NCBI GenBank assembly: GCA_902363825.1
Contig: CABJBK010000008.1
Location: 1 to 64,000, forward strand
Direction: 5' to 3'
Length of the DNA stretch: 64,000 nt
Source of the DNA: Lachnospiraceae bacterium
GTDB taxonomy: Bacteria; Bacillota; Clostridia; Lachnospirales; Lachnospiraceae
In this document: positions 36,074-45,247 of the stretch, piece after piece
Layout of the letters: every line of letters starts with the position of its first letter
Numbering within the stretch: position 1 is the stretch's first letter
Notes under the pieces: model-generated
What the model was told of the DNA's origin: nothing
Seen by the model: the letters and a program-made list of their open reading frames with translations, nothing else
Databases searched by the model: none
Made by a program: the position numbers and the translations under genes

Positions 36074-36950
36074 CTACTTTCATCTGAATAAATGCCAGAA
36101 TAGCAACCAGTATCAGGATAAAGAATGACATTGCAGCTGCGTATCCGAAATTCGGCACATATTTAAAGGACATATTGTAAATGTAATGAGACATTGTGAT
36201 CGAAGCGTTTGCAGGACCACCGTCTGTCAAGTTTACGGATTCATCGAACAGCTGCAGGGTACCATTGGTAGACATGATCGCTGTAAGAAGGATCGTCGGT
36301 TTTAAGAGCGGTGCGGTGATCTTAAAGAAGGTCTGCACCGGAGAAGCTCCGTCGATCTTTGCCGCTTCATATACGGAATATTCAATGTTCTGCAGTCCGG
36401 ACAGATAAAATACCATGTTGTATCCTGTCCATCTCCAGAGGAGACCCAGGATAATGACGATCTTTGCGCTGATTGGATGTGTCAGGAAAGAATATGGCGC
36501 ATCTAAAATACCGATCTTTACCAGAAACAGATTGATGATACCGTTGTTTGCAAACAGTGTACGGAAAATGGTCGCATATGCTACCAGTGATGTCGCACAC
36601 GGCAAAAAGATCATCGTACGGAACAATCCTTTGAATCTTAAGTTCCGGTTGTTTAAGATCGAAGCTAAGATCAGTGCCAGGATCAACATGATCGGCACCT
36701 GAATGATCAGGTAGAAAAATGTATTTTTAACGGACTGCATAAATACAGTGTCCTTGAACATTCGTGTGTAATTCGAAATGCCGCAGGGTTTCATTGCAGC
36801 CCCTACGCCAGTCTGGAAAGACAAAATGAATGCCTTTACCATGGGCACAAAACTCATTACCAGAATCAGTAATGCCGCCGGTGTTAAGAATGCCCATCCG
36901 GTCAGGTTATTTCTTTTATCCAATGACATTTTTTTTGATGGCTTACTCAA
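36057..36950 (-). CDS. Sugar ABC transporter permease (MalF/LacF type)
   Basis: A 297-residue permease: opening FLTPAALLILVMSFVPMVKA, five further helices, and the EAA loop YEAAKIDGASPVQTFFKITA. I take the TTG at 36950, since AAAGGAGG lies eight bases ahead; the frame is open from an ATG at 36980 that has no good ribosome site, and an ATG at 36929 is another option. A strong hairpin separates it from the binding-protein gene upstream. Overlaps the second permease. Confidence 0.9.
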   Translation of the reverse strand: MSKPSKKMSLDKRNNLTGWAFLTPAALLILVMSFVPMVKAFILSFQTGVGAAMKPCGISNYTRMFKDTVFMQSVKNTFFYLIIQVPIMLILALILASILNNRNLRFKGLFRTMIFLPCATSLVAYATIFRTLFANNGIINLFLVKIGILDAPYSFLTHPISAKIVIILGLLWRWTGYNMVFYLSGLQNIEYSVYEAAKIDGASPVQTFFKITAPLLKPTILLTAIMSTNGTLQLFDESVNLTDGGPANASITMSHYIYNMSFKYVPNFGYAAAMSFFILILVAILAFIQMKVGDKRD

Positions 36951-36991
36951 GGAAACTCCCTCCTTTTTGCGTCTTCGCATGTTGTTTTGGA

Positions 36992-37028
36992 AGAAAAAGG
37001 GAGAACAGCCGGTTAGAACCGTTCTCCC
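36992..37028 (-). terminator. Attenuating terminator between binding protein and permeases
   Basis: Minus strand GGGAGAAC (37021-37028) pairs with GTTCTCCC (36999-37006), then TTTTTCTT. In sugar ABC operons such a hairpin lets the binding protein be made in excess over the permeases. Confidence 0.75.
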
Positions 37029-37043
37029 CTTCTGATATCAGTA

Positions 37044-38384
37044 TTACTGACCCATATTAAAGTTTACTGTGTCTTCTGCTGTCTGAAGTTCGGTATCAAT
37101 GTCAGAGCCTGCGATCACGTTTGTAATAGCGGTAGCAACTGCGTCACGAGCTTCATAGTAGTAAACGCCTGTAATGTTAGACGGTACTTTTGTAGCGAAA
37201 TCTACGATCTTGGCAGATACTGCATCGCCGCCGAAGAAATCGTTCGGCTGTGCATATGCATCAGAGTCACCAGCCGGTGCCCATGTTGCGATCGCGCCAC
37301 AGGAAAGGATGTTATCATAAAGTTCTGTGCTTCCTGCAAATGTGCTTGCCAGGAAATCATATGCAAGGTCTTTGTTCTTGCAGTTTGCTGTTACAGCCCA
37401 GGATGATCCACCATTGTTTGAATAGTTGGTAGCGTCTTTCGCGTCAACCAGTCTTGGCATATTGGTGATCGCCCAGTTACCGGACTGATCTTCTGCTGTC
37501 TGAATGGAAGCCATGATCCAGCATCCGTTGATGGTTCCTGCAACATCACCGTTTGTGATGGAACCAACATATTCATCCCAGCTGTTTACTTCGATCAGCA
37601 CGCCGCTGTCTTTCATTTCTTTATAAGTTTCAGCAACTTCTTTTAATACATCGTTATTTACGATATTCGCTGTTCCGTCCTCATTAAAAAGAGAAGATCC
37701 GGCGGACTGAAGCATCATCATGATCAGATCACACTCGCCAGCCTGCATGGAAATCAACGGCTTGCCGGTTGCTTCGAGTACTTTCTTTCCGTTTTCAATG
37801 TACTGATCCCATGTGATATCTGTGAAATCATCTACCGTAAGTCCGGCCTGCTCTAAGAGATCGGTACGATAGCATCCGACAACTGCACCGTTATCAAACG
37901 GAACACCATAGTTCTTGCCATCTACTACAGAGTATGCTGTTTTTCCTTCTGCAAACTGTGAAAAATCAATTCCGCTGTCTGTAAGATCTGTAAACGCATC
38001 CGGATAGCTGATTACGTTTTTCTGGAACGCGTTATCCTGCATCAACAGGATATCCGGTAATGTACTTAAATCTCCGGAAGTAGCTGCTGTCGTAAGTTTT
38101 GTCTGGACATCCTCCCAAGGTGTCTCAACTACATTTACGGTAACATCCGGATGATCTTTCTGATATACCTTTGCAGCCTCGTTCATTGCGAAAATATTGA
38201 ACGCCGGATCCCAGCACCACACGGTAAGTGTGTTCTCATCGCTGCCTGCTGCCGCAGATTCGGTAGATCCAGAAGCTGAATCTCCGCTTGTGCCTGTGGA
38301 GCCTGAACTGCCTGAGCTTCCGCAGGCTACCATAGAAACTGCCATTGCTGATACCAGCATAAGTGATACGATCTTCTTTTTCAT
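37044..38384 (-). CDS. Sugar ABC transporter substrate-binding lipoprotein
   Basis: A 446-residue extracellular solute-binding protein of the MalE-like cluster. Lipobox VACG (Cys about residue 22) follows a hydrophobic signal, then a Ser/Gly/Thr linker. The mature part includes LTVWCWDPAFNIFAMNEAAK and ISMQAGECDLIMMML. Tryptophan near the N-terminus (VWCWD) is typical for sugar stacking. Ribosome site TGGGAGG. First structural gene downstream of the AraC regulator; ligand probably a galacto-oligosaccharide by context. Confidence 0.93.
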   Translation of the reverse strand: MKKKIVSLMLVSAMAVSMVACGSSGSSGSTGTSGDSASGSTESAAAGSDENTLTVWCWDPAFNIFAMNEAAKVYQKDHPDVTVNVVETPWEDVQTKLTTAATSGDLSTLPDILLMQDNAFQKNVISYPDAFTDLTDSGIDFSQFAEGKTAYSVVDGKNYGVPFDNGAVVGCYRTDLLEQAGLTVDDFTDITWDQYIENGKKVLEATGKPLISMQAGECDLIMMMLQSAGSSLFNEDGTANIVNNDVLKEVAETYKEMKDSGVLIEVNSWDEYVGSITNGDVAGTINGCWIMASIQTAEDQSGNWAITNMPRLVDAKDATNYSNNGGSSWAVTANCKNKDLAYDFLASTFAGSTELYDNILSCGAIATWAPAGDSDAYAQPNDFFGGDAVSAKIVDFATKVPSNITGVYYYEARDAVATAITNVIAGSDIDTELQTAEDTVNFNMGQ

Positions 38385-38582
38385 AGTGTTTTCCTCCCAA
38401 TGTGTTTATTTACAATGACGACAGTTTGAAATCACCCCTGTTTTTTGTTTGTGTATTTTGTACACTTTATTTCTTTCTGTCTTTCATTATATATGCATTA
38501 TACCAAATCGTCTCCTGTTGTAGGGTGTAGAATCATCTGTAAAACATGCATATTCAACCATGTTGTAAAATAAATGCATTTT
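38385..38582 (-). promoter_or_regulatory. Regulatory gap ahead of the binding-protein gene
   Basis: A 198-base gap with two TATAAT-like boxes near 38498 and 38510 (the first as extended TTTGGTATAAT) and no good -35, as expected for an activator-dependent promoter. Upstream of these are two TTTTACA direct repeats (around 38543 and 38567), possible AraC half-sites. Confidence 0.45.
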
Positions 38583-39518
38583 TTACCATCCTTTTTCGGC
38601 AGAAATATGAAAAGAAAGCAGTTTGCTCTCGTAATTTTCGGGATTTTTCTTCCATTGGTAAGGCGTTGTCCCAACGATCCGCTTAAAATTACGATTAAAG
38701 GTGGAAGTTGTTGCAAATCCGACTTTCATTGCGATCTCATCCATTGAATCGTTCGTCTTTTTCATCAGTTCACACGCCATCTGTACCCGTATCATGTTGA
38801 TATAATCCACCGGTGTCATATGCATATATTCCACAAACAGCCTGCGGAAATGCGTTTCACTCATATTGCATTTCTCCGCAAGCATTTCAATTCGTATACT
38901 CTCCTTATATCCGGTACTGATATAATCAAGCGCGTTCTTGATCTGGGAAACTCCCGGTCTTCTTGCCTCAAAAAGTTCCTCCGGCTTATCGCAGTTTAAC
39001 CGGGCAATCTCAAGCAGGAGAGCTGTCGTAAGCGCATTCACCGTATCCGTATAAAATTCCCGCTTTCCACGCATCTCCTCCATGATCGTGAGCACGATCG
39101 TAACAAGCTGCGGATAATCCCTTGCCCGCAGTCCATGCGCTTTCCGATTGATCAGGCGAAGTAACTTATTCTGATATAATTCATTATCCGGATACATGTT
39201 CCGAAGTATCGTCTCCGGATCAAAATACAGATACTCCCAGTAACTTTTCCGCCCGTCTTCACTGTCTGTCGTATGCGGATAATTCTTCGGTATCACGCAT
39301 AATGTTTCCGGCTCATACGCCAGTGTATCCTCATCCAGCGTTACTGTTCCCCTGCCGTCCCTGCAATATCCGATCTCCATCATATTATGGAAATGCAGAT
39401 GCGTGACTCCACTTCCGTAGTCACGGATCCACTCTTCTCCTAACAGTGCCATAACATATTCTTTTTGCGGAATATCATAATAGCGCAGTTCGATTGTCTC
39501 TTTCTTTTTTCTTCCCAT
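38583..39518 (-). CDS. AraC family transcriptional regulator
   Basis: A 311-residue regulator: N-terminal cupin-like sugar domain (VTHLHFHNMMEIGYCRDG, then VIPKNYPHT) and C-terminal double helix-turn-helix (IRIEMLAEKCNMSETHFRRL and SMDEIAMKVGFATTSTFNRN, then FKRIVGTTPYQWKK). The ATG at 39518 has GGAGAAGG ahead; the frame to 39605 would start within the promoter. It is upstream of and co-oriented with the ABC importer and GH2 genes, so it is the likely activator of that unit. Confidence 0.93.
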   Translation of the reverse strand: MGRKKKETIELRYYDIPQKEYVMALLGEEWIRDYGSGVTHLHFHNMMEIGYCRDGRGTVTLDEDTLAYEPETLCVIPKNYPHTTDSEDGRKSYWEYLYFDPETILRNMYPDNELYQNKLLRLINRKAHGLRARDYPQLVTIVLTIMEEMRGKREFYTDTVNALTTALLLEIARLNCDKPEELFEARRPGVSQIKNALDYISTGYKESIRIEMLAEKCNMSETHFRRLFVEYMHMTPVDYINMIRVQMACELMKKTNDSMDEIAMKVGFATTSTFNRNFKRIVGTTPYQWKKNPENYESKLLSFHISAEKGW

Positions 39519-39567
39519 TGTCCTTCTCCTGTATGTCTCTAAAATGTGCTCTTTGTATCCTGATATT

Positions 39568-39596
39568 AGTATAATTTCTTCTGTCCGACTTGTCAA
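39568..39596 (-). promoter_or_regulatory. Promoter of the AraC regulator
   Basis: Minus-strand TTGACA (39591-39596), 17-base spacer, TATACT (39568-39573). Confidence 0.72.
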
Positions 39597-39644
39597 TGTG
39601 CCCAATTTTCTGATAATTTTTCTTCATTTATCCGGCATATAGTC

Positions 39645-39693
39645 AAAAAACGGGCGCCGCCGGATATCCATCTCTGCTATCCGGCAGCGCCCG
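39645..39693 (-). terminator. Strong terminator after the L,D-transpeptidase
   Basis: Minus strand CGGGCGCTGCCGGATA (39678-39693) pairs with TATCCGGCGGCGCCCG (39651-39666) with one mismatch, followed by six T. Confidence 0.9.
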
Positions 39694-39727
39694 CGTCATG
39701 CGTTTTGCTGTTCTTACTGTTTTTGAT

Positions 39728-41356
39728 TTACTGCTGCTGTCCGCCTTCCTGAAGCGCTGACAGTGCTGCCTCATCCGCAACAAAGGTCTCATAGTTGGTG
39801 ACTTTTGCCTTATCCTCATCCGAAAGCGCATTATACTGGCTGCGGATCGTTGCCATGATCGTCGCGCTCTCCAGTGTCACCGGTCCGATGCTGTCGATTT
39901 CGGAAATGATCGTTTCCGGTGTTACCTGCGGTGCTGACACATCCGGTGTCGGCTCTGTCTGGAACACCAGTACCGCGTCCCCGACTTCGATATTTTCATA
40001 GATCGTCTTTGCCGCGCTGACCGGAAGATTGATACAGCCGTGTGATCCTCCGCGCAGGTAGATCTGTCCGCCGAAAGAACTTCTCCAGGTCGCGTCATGC
40101 ATTCCAACACCACCGTTAAACGGCATCCAGTAATTTACAAAGGATTCATAGTCTTCCCCGCGCAGGGTACGGTTCGTCTCCCTGCTGTTGACAAAATACG
40201 CGCCGGTCGGCGTATCATGATCCGCCGCAACTTTTCCCGATACAAAATCAGAACTTACCACAAGCGCTCCGTTTTTATAGAAGTATAAATGCTGTGTGGT
40301 CAGATTGATCTCCACATAGGTATTGCCGTAGTCGTTCGCCCCATGGCTGTTGGCACGCTGTGAGTACTCCGGCTCACGTTCCACGGACTGACCGCTTTTT
40401 ATATCCGCCAAAAGCTGTTCGCGCTCTGCCGCCTGGTCGATCTTCCATCCGTAGCTTCCGCCCGGAACTGTCACCGTTCCGCCGCCCGTCATCGTAAGCG
40501 TTTTATCCTGTCCTGCTGTATTGTGGGATGCCGCAAGCTCTTTTACATAAGAAGCAAGCTTATCTTCATCCACACTGACCGTCATATCATCCGAAACTGT
40601 AAACCAGTCAGTGATCTCTGACGCGTCAAGCTCTTCTTTTTCATCTCCGAAGTCGTAGGTGATCTTTGCGCCCGCGTACTGATTTAAGGTATCTGCCGCA
40701 GCTTTGATCTGCTCATCATCCTCTGTGATCTCCGGATCTATGTAACAACCGCTGTCCTCTAAGGATATGTCCTCATTCAGATTGGTGATCGCGTTATTTA
40801 CCGCCTCTTTCAGTGCGTCCGCGTTGATGGTCGTTCCGTATTCCGCCGGGATCACTGTGTAGCCATCTTCCCTGGAATACTCTGAGATCTTTGCGTTTTC
40901 CGGTGCCACCTGCGTGTCACTGTCCATGCAGTCCAGATCGTTCATAACCTTCGCCAGTTCATCCTCATCATAGGATATCATCGTATCCATACTGTACTCT
41001 GAATCCTTAAATAAAGAAGCGATCCATCCAAACGGATTCTGCTTCTTTAAGCATTCCTCCAGACTGCCGTCGAACTGCGGTGTGACCGATATGTCTTTTC
41101 CGCTTATCGTCTCTGTCTTTCCATCCCGTTCCTCTATGGAAAGTGTATAGCCATCGATTCCGTTCCTTATCTTATCTTCCACGTCAGAAACGGTCGCACA
41201 GGAACTGTCCATGCCGTTGATCTTTGTATGGAACAAAAAATGGCTGTGAAAATAAAAAGCAAACGCCAGATAGATCACTGCAAGCACGCCGATCACGATG
41301 CCAGCCACGATCAGGACAATCTGCTTTTTCCCTCTTTTCTGTTTTTCTTTTTTCAT
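39728..41356 (-). CDS. L,D-transpeptidase, YkuD family
   Basis: A 542-residue cell-wall cross-linking enzyme. Layout: basic start and one N-terminal membrane anchor (IVLIVAGIVIGVLAVIYLAF), a peptidoglycan-binding domain of the type found N-terminal to YkuD (about residues 50-310), the YkuD catalytic domain with VEINLTTQHLYFYKNG and the active-site HGCINLP (Cys about residue 438), and a C-terminal tail of about 80 residues not needed for catalysis. It makes 3-3 cross-links and confers tolerance to beta-lactams in related species. It has its own promoter and terminator. Confidence 0.94.
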   Translation of the reverse strand: MKKEKQKRGKKQIVLIVAGIVIGVLAVIYLAFAFYFHSHFLFHTKINGMDSSCATVSDVEDKIRNGIDGYTLSIEERDGKTETISGKDISVTPQFDGSLEECLKKQNPFGWIASLFKDSEYSMDTMISYDEDELAKVMNDLDCMDSDTQVAPENAKISEYSREDGYTVIPAEYGTTINADALKEAVNNAITNLNEDISLEDSGCYIDPEITEDDEQIKAAADTLNQYAGAKITYDFGDEKEELDASEITDWFTVSDDMTVSVDEDKLASYVKELAASHNTAGQDKTLTMTGGGTVTVPGGSYGWKIDQAAEREQLLADIKSGQSVEREPEYSQRANSHGANDYGNTYVEINLTTQHLYFYKNGALVVSSDFVSGKVAADHDTPTGAYFVNSRETNRTLRGEDYESFVNYWMPFNGGVGMHDATWRSSFGGQIYLRGGSHGCINLPVSAAKTIYENIEVGDAVLVFQTEPTPDVSAPQVTPETIISEIDSIGPVTLESATIMATIRSQYNALSDEDKAKVTNYETFVADEAALSALQEGGQQQ

Positions 41357-41403
41357 AATTTCTGCCTCTTTTTTCTTTCATCTTATATACTCAAACATTC
41401 TTT

Positions 41404-41433
41404 ATCATATAATCTTTCCAAATCTATTGTCAA
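41404..41433 (-). promoter_or_regulatory. Promoter of the L,D-transpeptidase
   Basis: Minus-strand TTGACA (41428-41433), 18-base spacer, TATGAT (41404-41409). Confidence 0.6.
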
Positions 41434-41489
41434 TGTTTTCCGGTAATTGTAATATTTTCTTAAAATTTCTTAAAATAATTTGAAAAGAA

Positions 41490-41518
41490 TTGTTCTTTCT
41501 ATTTTCTTATGCTATAAT
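41490..41518 (+). promoter_or_regulatory. Promoter of the PAP2 phosphatase
   Basis: TTGTTC (41490-41495), 17-base spacer, TATAAT with extended TGC (41513-41518). Confidence 0.65.
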
Positions 41519-41562
41519 CCCACATTAGATACGATTCGATTGTAGAAAAGGACTGGTGTTTT

Positions 41563-42243
41563 ATGAAAACCTTATCAAAAGAACGGTTTATGGCATGGTT
41601 TCAGAAATATAAGCACGGACTGCTTTTACTCTATTTTCTGATTTATCTGCCATGGTTTCAGTACCTGGAAAAAAAGGTGACGGTTCATTTTAACGTCATC
41701 CATATGGCGATCGACGATTATATTCCATTTATCGAATTTTTCGTCATCCCCTATTTTTTATGGTTTTTTTACATTGCGTTCGCGATGGCGTATTTCTTTT
41801 TACACAGTACCACAGACTGGTATAAGCTGTGCGCGTTTCTGTTTACCGGAATGACTGTTTTTCTGATCTTTTCCACGATCTATCCAAACGGTCAGTATCT
41901 GCGCCCGACTACGTTTGCCAGAGACAATATCTGTGTGGATCTGGTAAAATGGCTGTATGCGACGGATACTCCCACCAATCTTTTTCCGAGCATTCATGTT
42001 TACAATTCGCTCGGCGTACATATTGCCATTATAAACAGTGAATGTTTCAAAAACAAAAAGGGCGTTCGCAGGCTGTCCTTTGTACTGATGGCAAGCATTA
42101 TCCTTGCTACCATGTTTTTAAAACAGCATTCGGTCTTTGACGTGATCACCGCTTTTGTGCTCGCCGCAGTCGCGCACTCCGTGATCTACGGTCACGCTTT
42201 CCAGAAAGCGGAGGATCAGGTGCTGCAGGAACAGCTTCCTTAA
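41563..42243 (+). CDS. PAP2 superfamily membrane phosphatase
   Basis: A 226-residue polytopic protein with about six helices. The three phosphatase motifs are recognisable: a C1-like region ending in QYLRPTTFA, C2 PSIH (in NLFPSIHVYNS, about residues 140-150), and C3-like QHSVFDVITA (about 187-196) with the catalytic His and Asp. Likely a lipid phosphatase for undecaprenyl pyrophosphate or phosphatidate; substrate not determinable. Its ATG has AAAGGAC ahead. Flanked by a perfect terminator. Confidence 0.87.
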   Translation: MKTLSKERFMAWFQKYKHGLLLLYFLIYLPWFQYLEKKVTVHFNVIHMAIDDYIPFIEFFVIPYFLWFFYIAFAMAYFFLHSTTDWYKLCAFLFTGMTVFLIFSTIYPNGQYLRPTTFARDNICVDLVKWLYATDTPTNLFPSIHVYNSLGVHIAIINSECFKNKKGVRRLSFVLMASIILATMFLKQHSVFDVITAFVLAAVAHSVIYGHAFQKAEDQVLQEQLP

Positions 42244-42255
42244 TCTCAATAATCC

Positions 42256-42292
42256 AAACGGGATATTCCAGATCGGAATATCCCGTTTTTTT
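42256..42292. terminator. Perfect terminator between PAP2 and nadE genes
   Basis: ACGGGATATTCC (42258-42269) pairs completely with GGAATATCCCGT (42275-42286) around a five-base loop, followed by T on the plus strand and preceded by AAA, so it may serve both convergent genes. Confidence 0.92.
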
Positions 42293-42297
42293 ACGTC

Positions 42298-44214
42298 CTA
42301 TTCTTCTAACGCTTCCAGTTCTCTCTGCCAGGCTGCCGCTGCCGCGTCACTCGGCATTCTGAGATCCCCGCGCGGGGATACCGCAACCGTACCGACTTTC
42401 GGTCCGTCCGGCAGACAGGAGCGTTTAAACTGCTGCGCAAAGAACCTGCGGTAAAATGTCTTCAACCACTTTAGAATTGTCTCTTTCTCATATACCCCGT
42501 CAAACGCGATCTTCGCCAGGCGGTAGATCTTGGACGGCGTATAGCCGAAACGCAGGATATAATAGAGATAAAAATCATGCAGTTCATAAGGCCCTACGAT
42601 ATCTTCTGTCTTCTGCGCAATCTTGCCATCCTCCGGAGGCAGCAATTCCGGGCTGACCGGCGTATCCAACACGTCAAGGAGCACTTCTTTTAATTCCTCA
42701 TCTCCGCAGACATCCGCGTAATAGGAAACCAGATGGCGCACCAGCGTCTTCGGCACCGAGGCGTTGACCCCGTACATGGACATATGATCGCCGTTGTAAG
42801 TCGCCCATCCAAGCGCAAGCTCTGACATATCTCCGGTTCCGATGACCATGCCGCCGTTTTTATTCGCGATGTCCATTAAGATCTGTGTCCGTTCTCTCGC
42901 CTGTCCGTTCTCATAAGTAACATCATGGACGGTCTCGTCCTGCCCGATGTCCCGGAAGTGGACGCGCACGGCATCCGCGATAGGAATCTCCCGGAATTCC
43001 GCGCCCAGACACCGGATCAGCTTCACCGCATTCTCATAGGTCCGGTCCGTTGTTCCAAATCCCGGCATCGTGACCGCTGTGATCTGTCCACGTTCCAGTC
43101 CAAGCAGGTCAAACGCGCGCACTGTGACAAGAAGCGCCAGTGTGGAATCCAGCCCGCCGGAAATGCCTACGACCGCGTTTTTGCAGTGTGTATGCTCCAG
43201 ACGTTTCTTTAATCCCATCGACTGGATGGAAAGGATCTCCTCACACCGTCTGTCTCTGTCCAACTTGCTGCCCGGCACAAACGGAGCCGGATCGATGAAA
43301 CGTGTCAGTGTGGTCTCCTCGGATTTCAAATGGAATATCTGATTTACATAATTCCCGCTTTTCTGTCCAAACGTTGTCATTTTACGGCGCTCTGCATTCA
43401 GGCGGAAGATATCAAACTCTGAATAGACCGTCTCATTGGCAAAACGCTTCGCTTCCTTTAATACCGTGCCGTTTTCCGCGATAATGTTGTGCCCGGAATA
43501 AACCACATCCTGCGTGGACTCCCCGTCTCCGGCACTCGCGTATACATACCCACACAAAAGCCTTGCGGACTGCCCTGCGACCAGCGCCGTGCGGTAACGG
43601 TCTTTTCCGGTCGTCTCATCACTCGCCGAAAGATTTACGATCACATTCGCTCCCGCAAGCGCATGTGCGATACTCGGCGGCTGCGGTGTCCACAGATCCT
43701 CACAGATCTCTGCCGCCACACGAAGCTCCGGCATCTGGTCACAGCAAAAGATCTGATCGGTTCCGATCGGAAGACGAAGCTCCGGTAAAAACTGTGTTTC
43801 CTCTACCTGCTTCATCCCTCTCGCGAAATGGCGCGCCTCATAAAATTCACCGTAATTCGGAATGCAGGTCTTTGGCACCAGTCCGAGGATTTTCCCGTGA
43901 TTGATCGCAGCTGCCACATTGTAGAGTTTTCCAAGATGTTCATACGGCAGACCGACAAAAAGAAGCGCATCGAGCTCCTTTGTCTGTTCCGCGACCGCGA
44001 TCAGCGCTGTTTTTGCCTCACGCAGTAAAGTCTCCTGCAAAAACAGATCGCCACAGCTGTATGCTGTAATGCAAAGTTCCGGAAATACAATAATCTTCGC
44101 GCCGTTTTTCGCCGCATCCTTTGCGAGCGCGACGATTTTTTTCGCATTCTCCGCCGGGTCAGCGACCGTCACCTTCGGTGTCACCGCCGCGACCCTGATA
44201 AATCCCTGTCTCAC
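42298..44214 (-). CDS. nadE: Glutamine-dependent NAD+ synthase
   Basis: A 638-residue two-domain enzyme of NAD synthesis. The N-terminal nitrilase-type glutaminase has Glu in FPELCITAYSCGDLF, Lys in VPKTCIPNYGEF, and catalytic Cys in AAEICEDLW. The C-terminal ATP pyrophosphatase domain has the P-loop GISGGLDSTLALL and GTGDMSELALGW. The glutaminase lets it use glutamine rather than only ammonia. Its start overlaps the end of hslO by four bases (ATGA), so the two are translationally coupled. Confidence 0.96.
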   Translation of the reverse strand: MRQGFIRVAAVTPKVTVADPAENAKKIVALAKDAAKNGAKIIVFPELCITAYSCGDLFLQETLLREAKTALIAVAEQTKELDALLFVGLPYEHLGKLYNVAAAINHGKILGLVPKTCIPNYGEFYEARHFARGMKQVEETQFLPELRLPIGTDQIFCCDQMPELRVAAEICEDLWTPQPPSIAHALAGANVIVNLSASDETTGKDRYRTALVAGQSARLLCGYVYASAGDGESTQDVVYSGHNIIAENGTVLKEAKRFANETVYSEFDIFRLNAERRKMTTFGQKSGNYVNQIFHLKSEETTLTRFIDPAPFVPGSKLDRDRRCEEILSIQSMGLKKRLEHTHCKNAVVGISGGLDSTLALLVTVRAFDLLGLERGQITAVTMPGFGTTDRTYENAVKLIRCLGAEFREIPIADAVRVHFRDIGQDETVHDVTYENGQARERTQILMDIANKNGGMVIGTGDMSELALGWATYNGDHMSMYGVNASVPKTLVRHLVSYYADVCGDEELKEVLLDVLDTPVSPELLPPEDGKIAQKTEDIVGPYELHDFYLYYILRFGYTPSKIYRLAKIAFDGVYEKETILKWLKTFYRRFFAQQFKRSCLPDGPKVGTVAVSPRGDLRMPSDAAAAAWQRELEALEE

Positions 44215-45080
44215 TTTCCAATCTCCTTTAATTCGTCTATATCGAAGGTATAATGCGTATTACAGAAGTCGCAGTTTACCTCGATCGGTTTTCCATCTTT
44301 TATAATTTCATCCAGTTCCGCCCTGCTTATGCTTGCAAGCGCCTTTGTCACACGCTCTTTGGAACATCCGCAGTAAAAGCGCACCGGCATGTTTTCTGTG
44401 ATCTCAAGGCCAAGATCCCCAAGCAGCTTTTGTAAGATCATCTCCGGATTGTATCCCTGTGCCAAAAGGCTTGTCACGGAAGTAACCTCCGCCACCTTTT
44501 TTTCCAGTTTTTCGATGACTTCTTCCTCCGCAAACGGCATAAGCTGGATGATGAATCCGCCCGCCTGTTCTACGGTATTTTCCTTATTCATCAAAACACC
44601 AAGCCCTACGGCTGACGGCACCTGCTCTGACACTGCAAAATAATAGGTCAGATCCTCCGCGATCTCACCGGTCTGCAGCGCGGTCTGTCCGATATAAGGC
44701 TCCTTTAATCCCATATCCTTGATCACACTCATATTTCCCGCTCCGATCGCGCCTGCGACATCGAGCTTGCCGAGCGCATTCGCCGGAAGTACCACATCCG
44801 GGACAAACGGATAACCCTTGACATTTCCGGCCGCGTCTGCCGTAACTGTCATCCCGCGCATCGGACCGTCCCCGTTGACACGGATCGTAAGAAGATCCTT
44901 TTCCCCTTTCATCATGCTTCCCATCATAACCGCGCCGGACATCAGTCTTCCCAGTGCCGCTGTGACGATTGGGCTTGTATTGTGGCGTTTTCTCGCCTCC
45001 TCCACAAGTTCTTTGGAGGTGACGGCAAAAGCACGGATCTGTCCTTCTGCCGCTGTTGCTCTTATCATATAATCTGCCAT
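44211..45080 (-). CDS. hslO: Redox-regulated chaperone Hsp33
   Basis: A 289-residue holdase activated by oxidation. N-terminal domain starts MIRATAAEGQIRAFAVTS; the C-terminal zinc switch has CGC (in FYCGCSKERV, about residues 236-245) and CDFC (in VNCDFCNTHY, about 269-278), the four conserved cysteines. Full length. It is first in the hslO-nadE unit and reads from a promoter that mirrors the promoter of the divergent membrane protein. Confidence 0.95.
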   Translation of the reverse strand: MADYMIRATAAEGQIRAFAVTSKELVEEARKRHNTSPIVTAALGRLMSGAVMMGSMMKGEKDLLTIRVNGDGPMRGMTVTADAAGNVKGYPFVPDVVLPANALGKLDVAGAIGAGNMSVIKDMGLKEPYIGQTALQTGEIAEDLTYYFAVSEQVPSAVGLGVLMNKENTVEQAGGFIIQLMPFAEEEVIEKLEKKVAEVTSVTSLLAQGYNPEMILQKLLGDLGLEITENMPVRFYCGCSKERVTKALASISRAELDEIIKDGKPIEVNCDFCNTHYTFDIDELKEIGK

Positions 45081-45128
45081 TTTATTTCTCTCTTTCCTGA
45101 AATTTCTTCTTTTCCATCGTTTCTACTT

Positions 45129-45157
45129 ATACTACCAACTTTCCCCCCGAAAATCAA
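45129..45157 (-). promoter_or_regulatory. Promoter of hslO-nadE
   Basis: Minus-strand TTGATT (45152-45157), 17-base spacer, TAGTAT (45129-45134). Confidence 0.62.
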
Positions 45158-45169
45158 GCCGCATCCGCC

Positions 45170-45198
45170 TTGATTATTTTCTGTAAAAACCGTATACT
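45170..45198 (+). promoter_or_regulatory. Promoter of the divergent membrane protein
   Basis: TTGATT (45170-45175), 17-base spacer, TATACT (45193-45198). Its -35 and that of hslO form an inverted repeat, AATCAAG/CTTGATT, with ten bases between. Confidence 0.62.
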
Positions 45199-45247
45199 TA
45201 AAGCTGCGACAACTTTTCGCATTATTTTACCTTTCGGAGGAATCACG

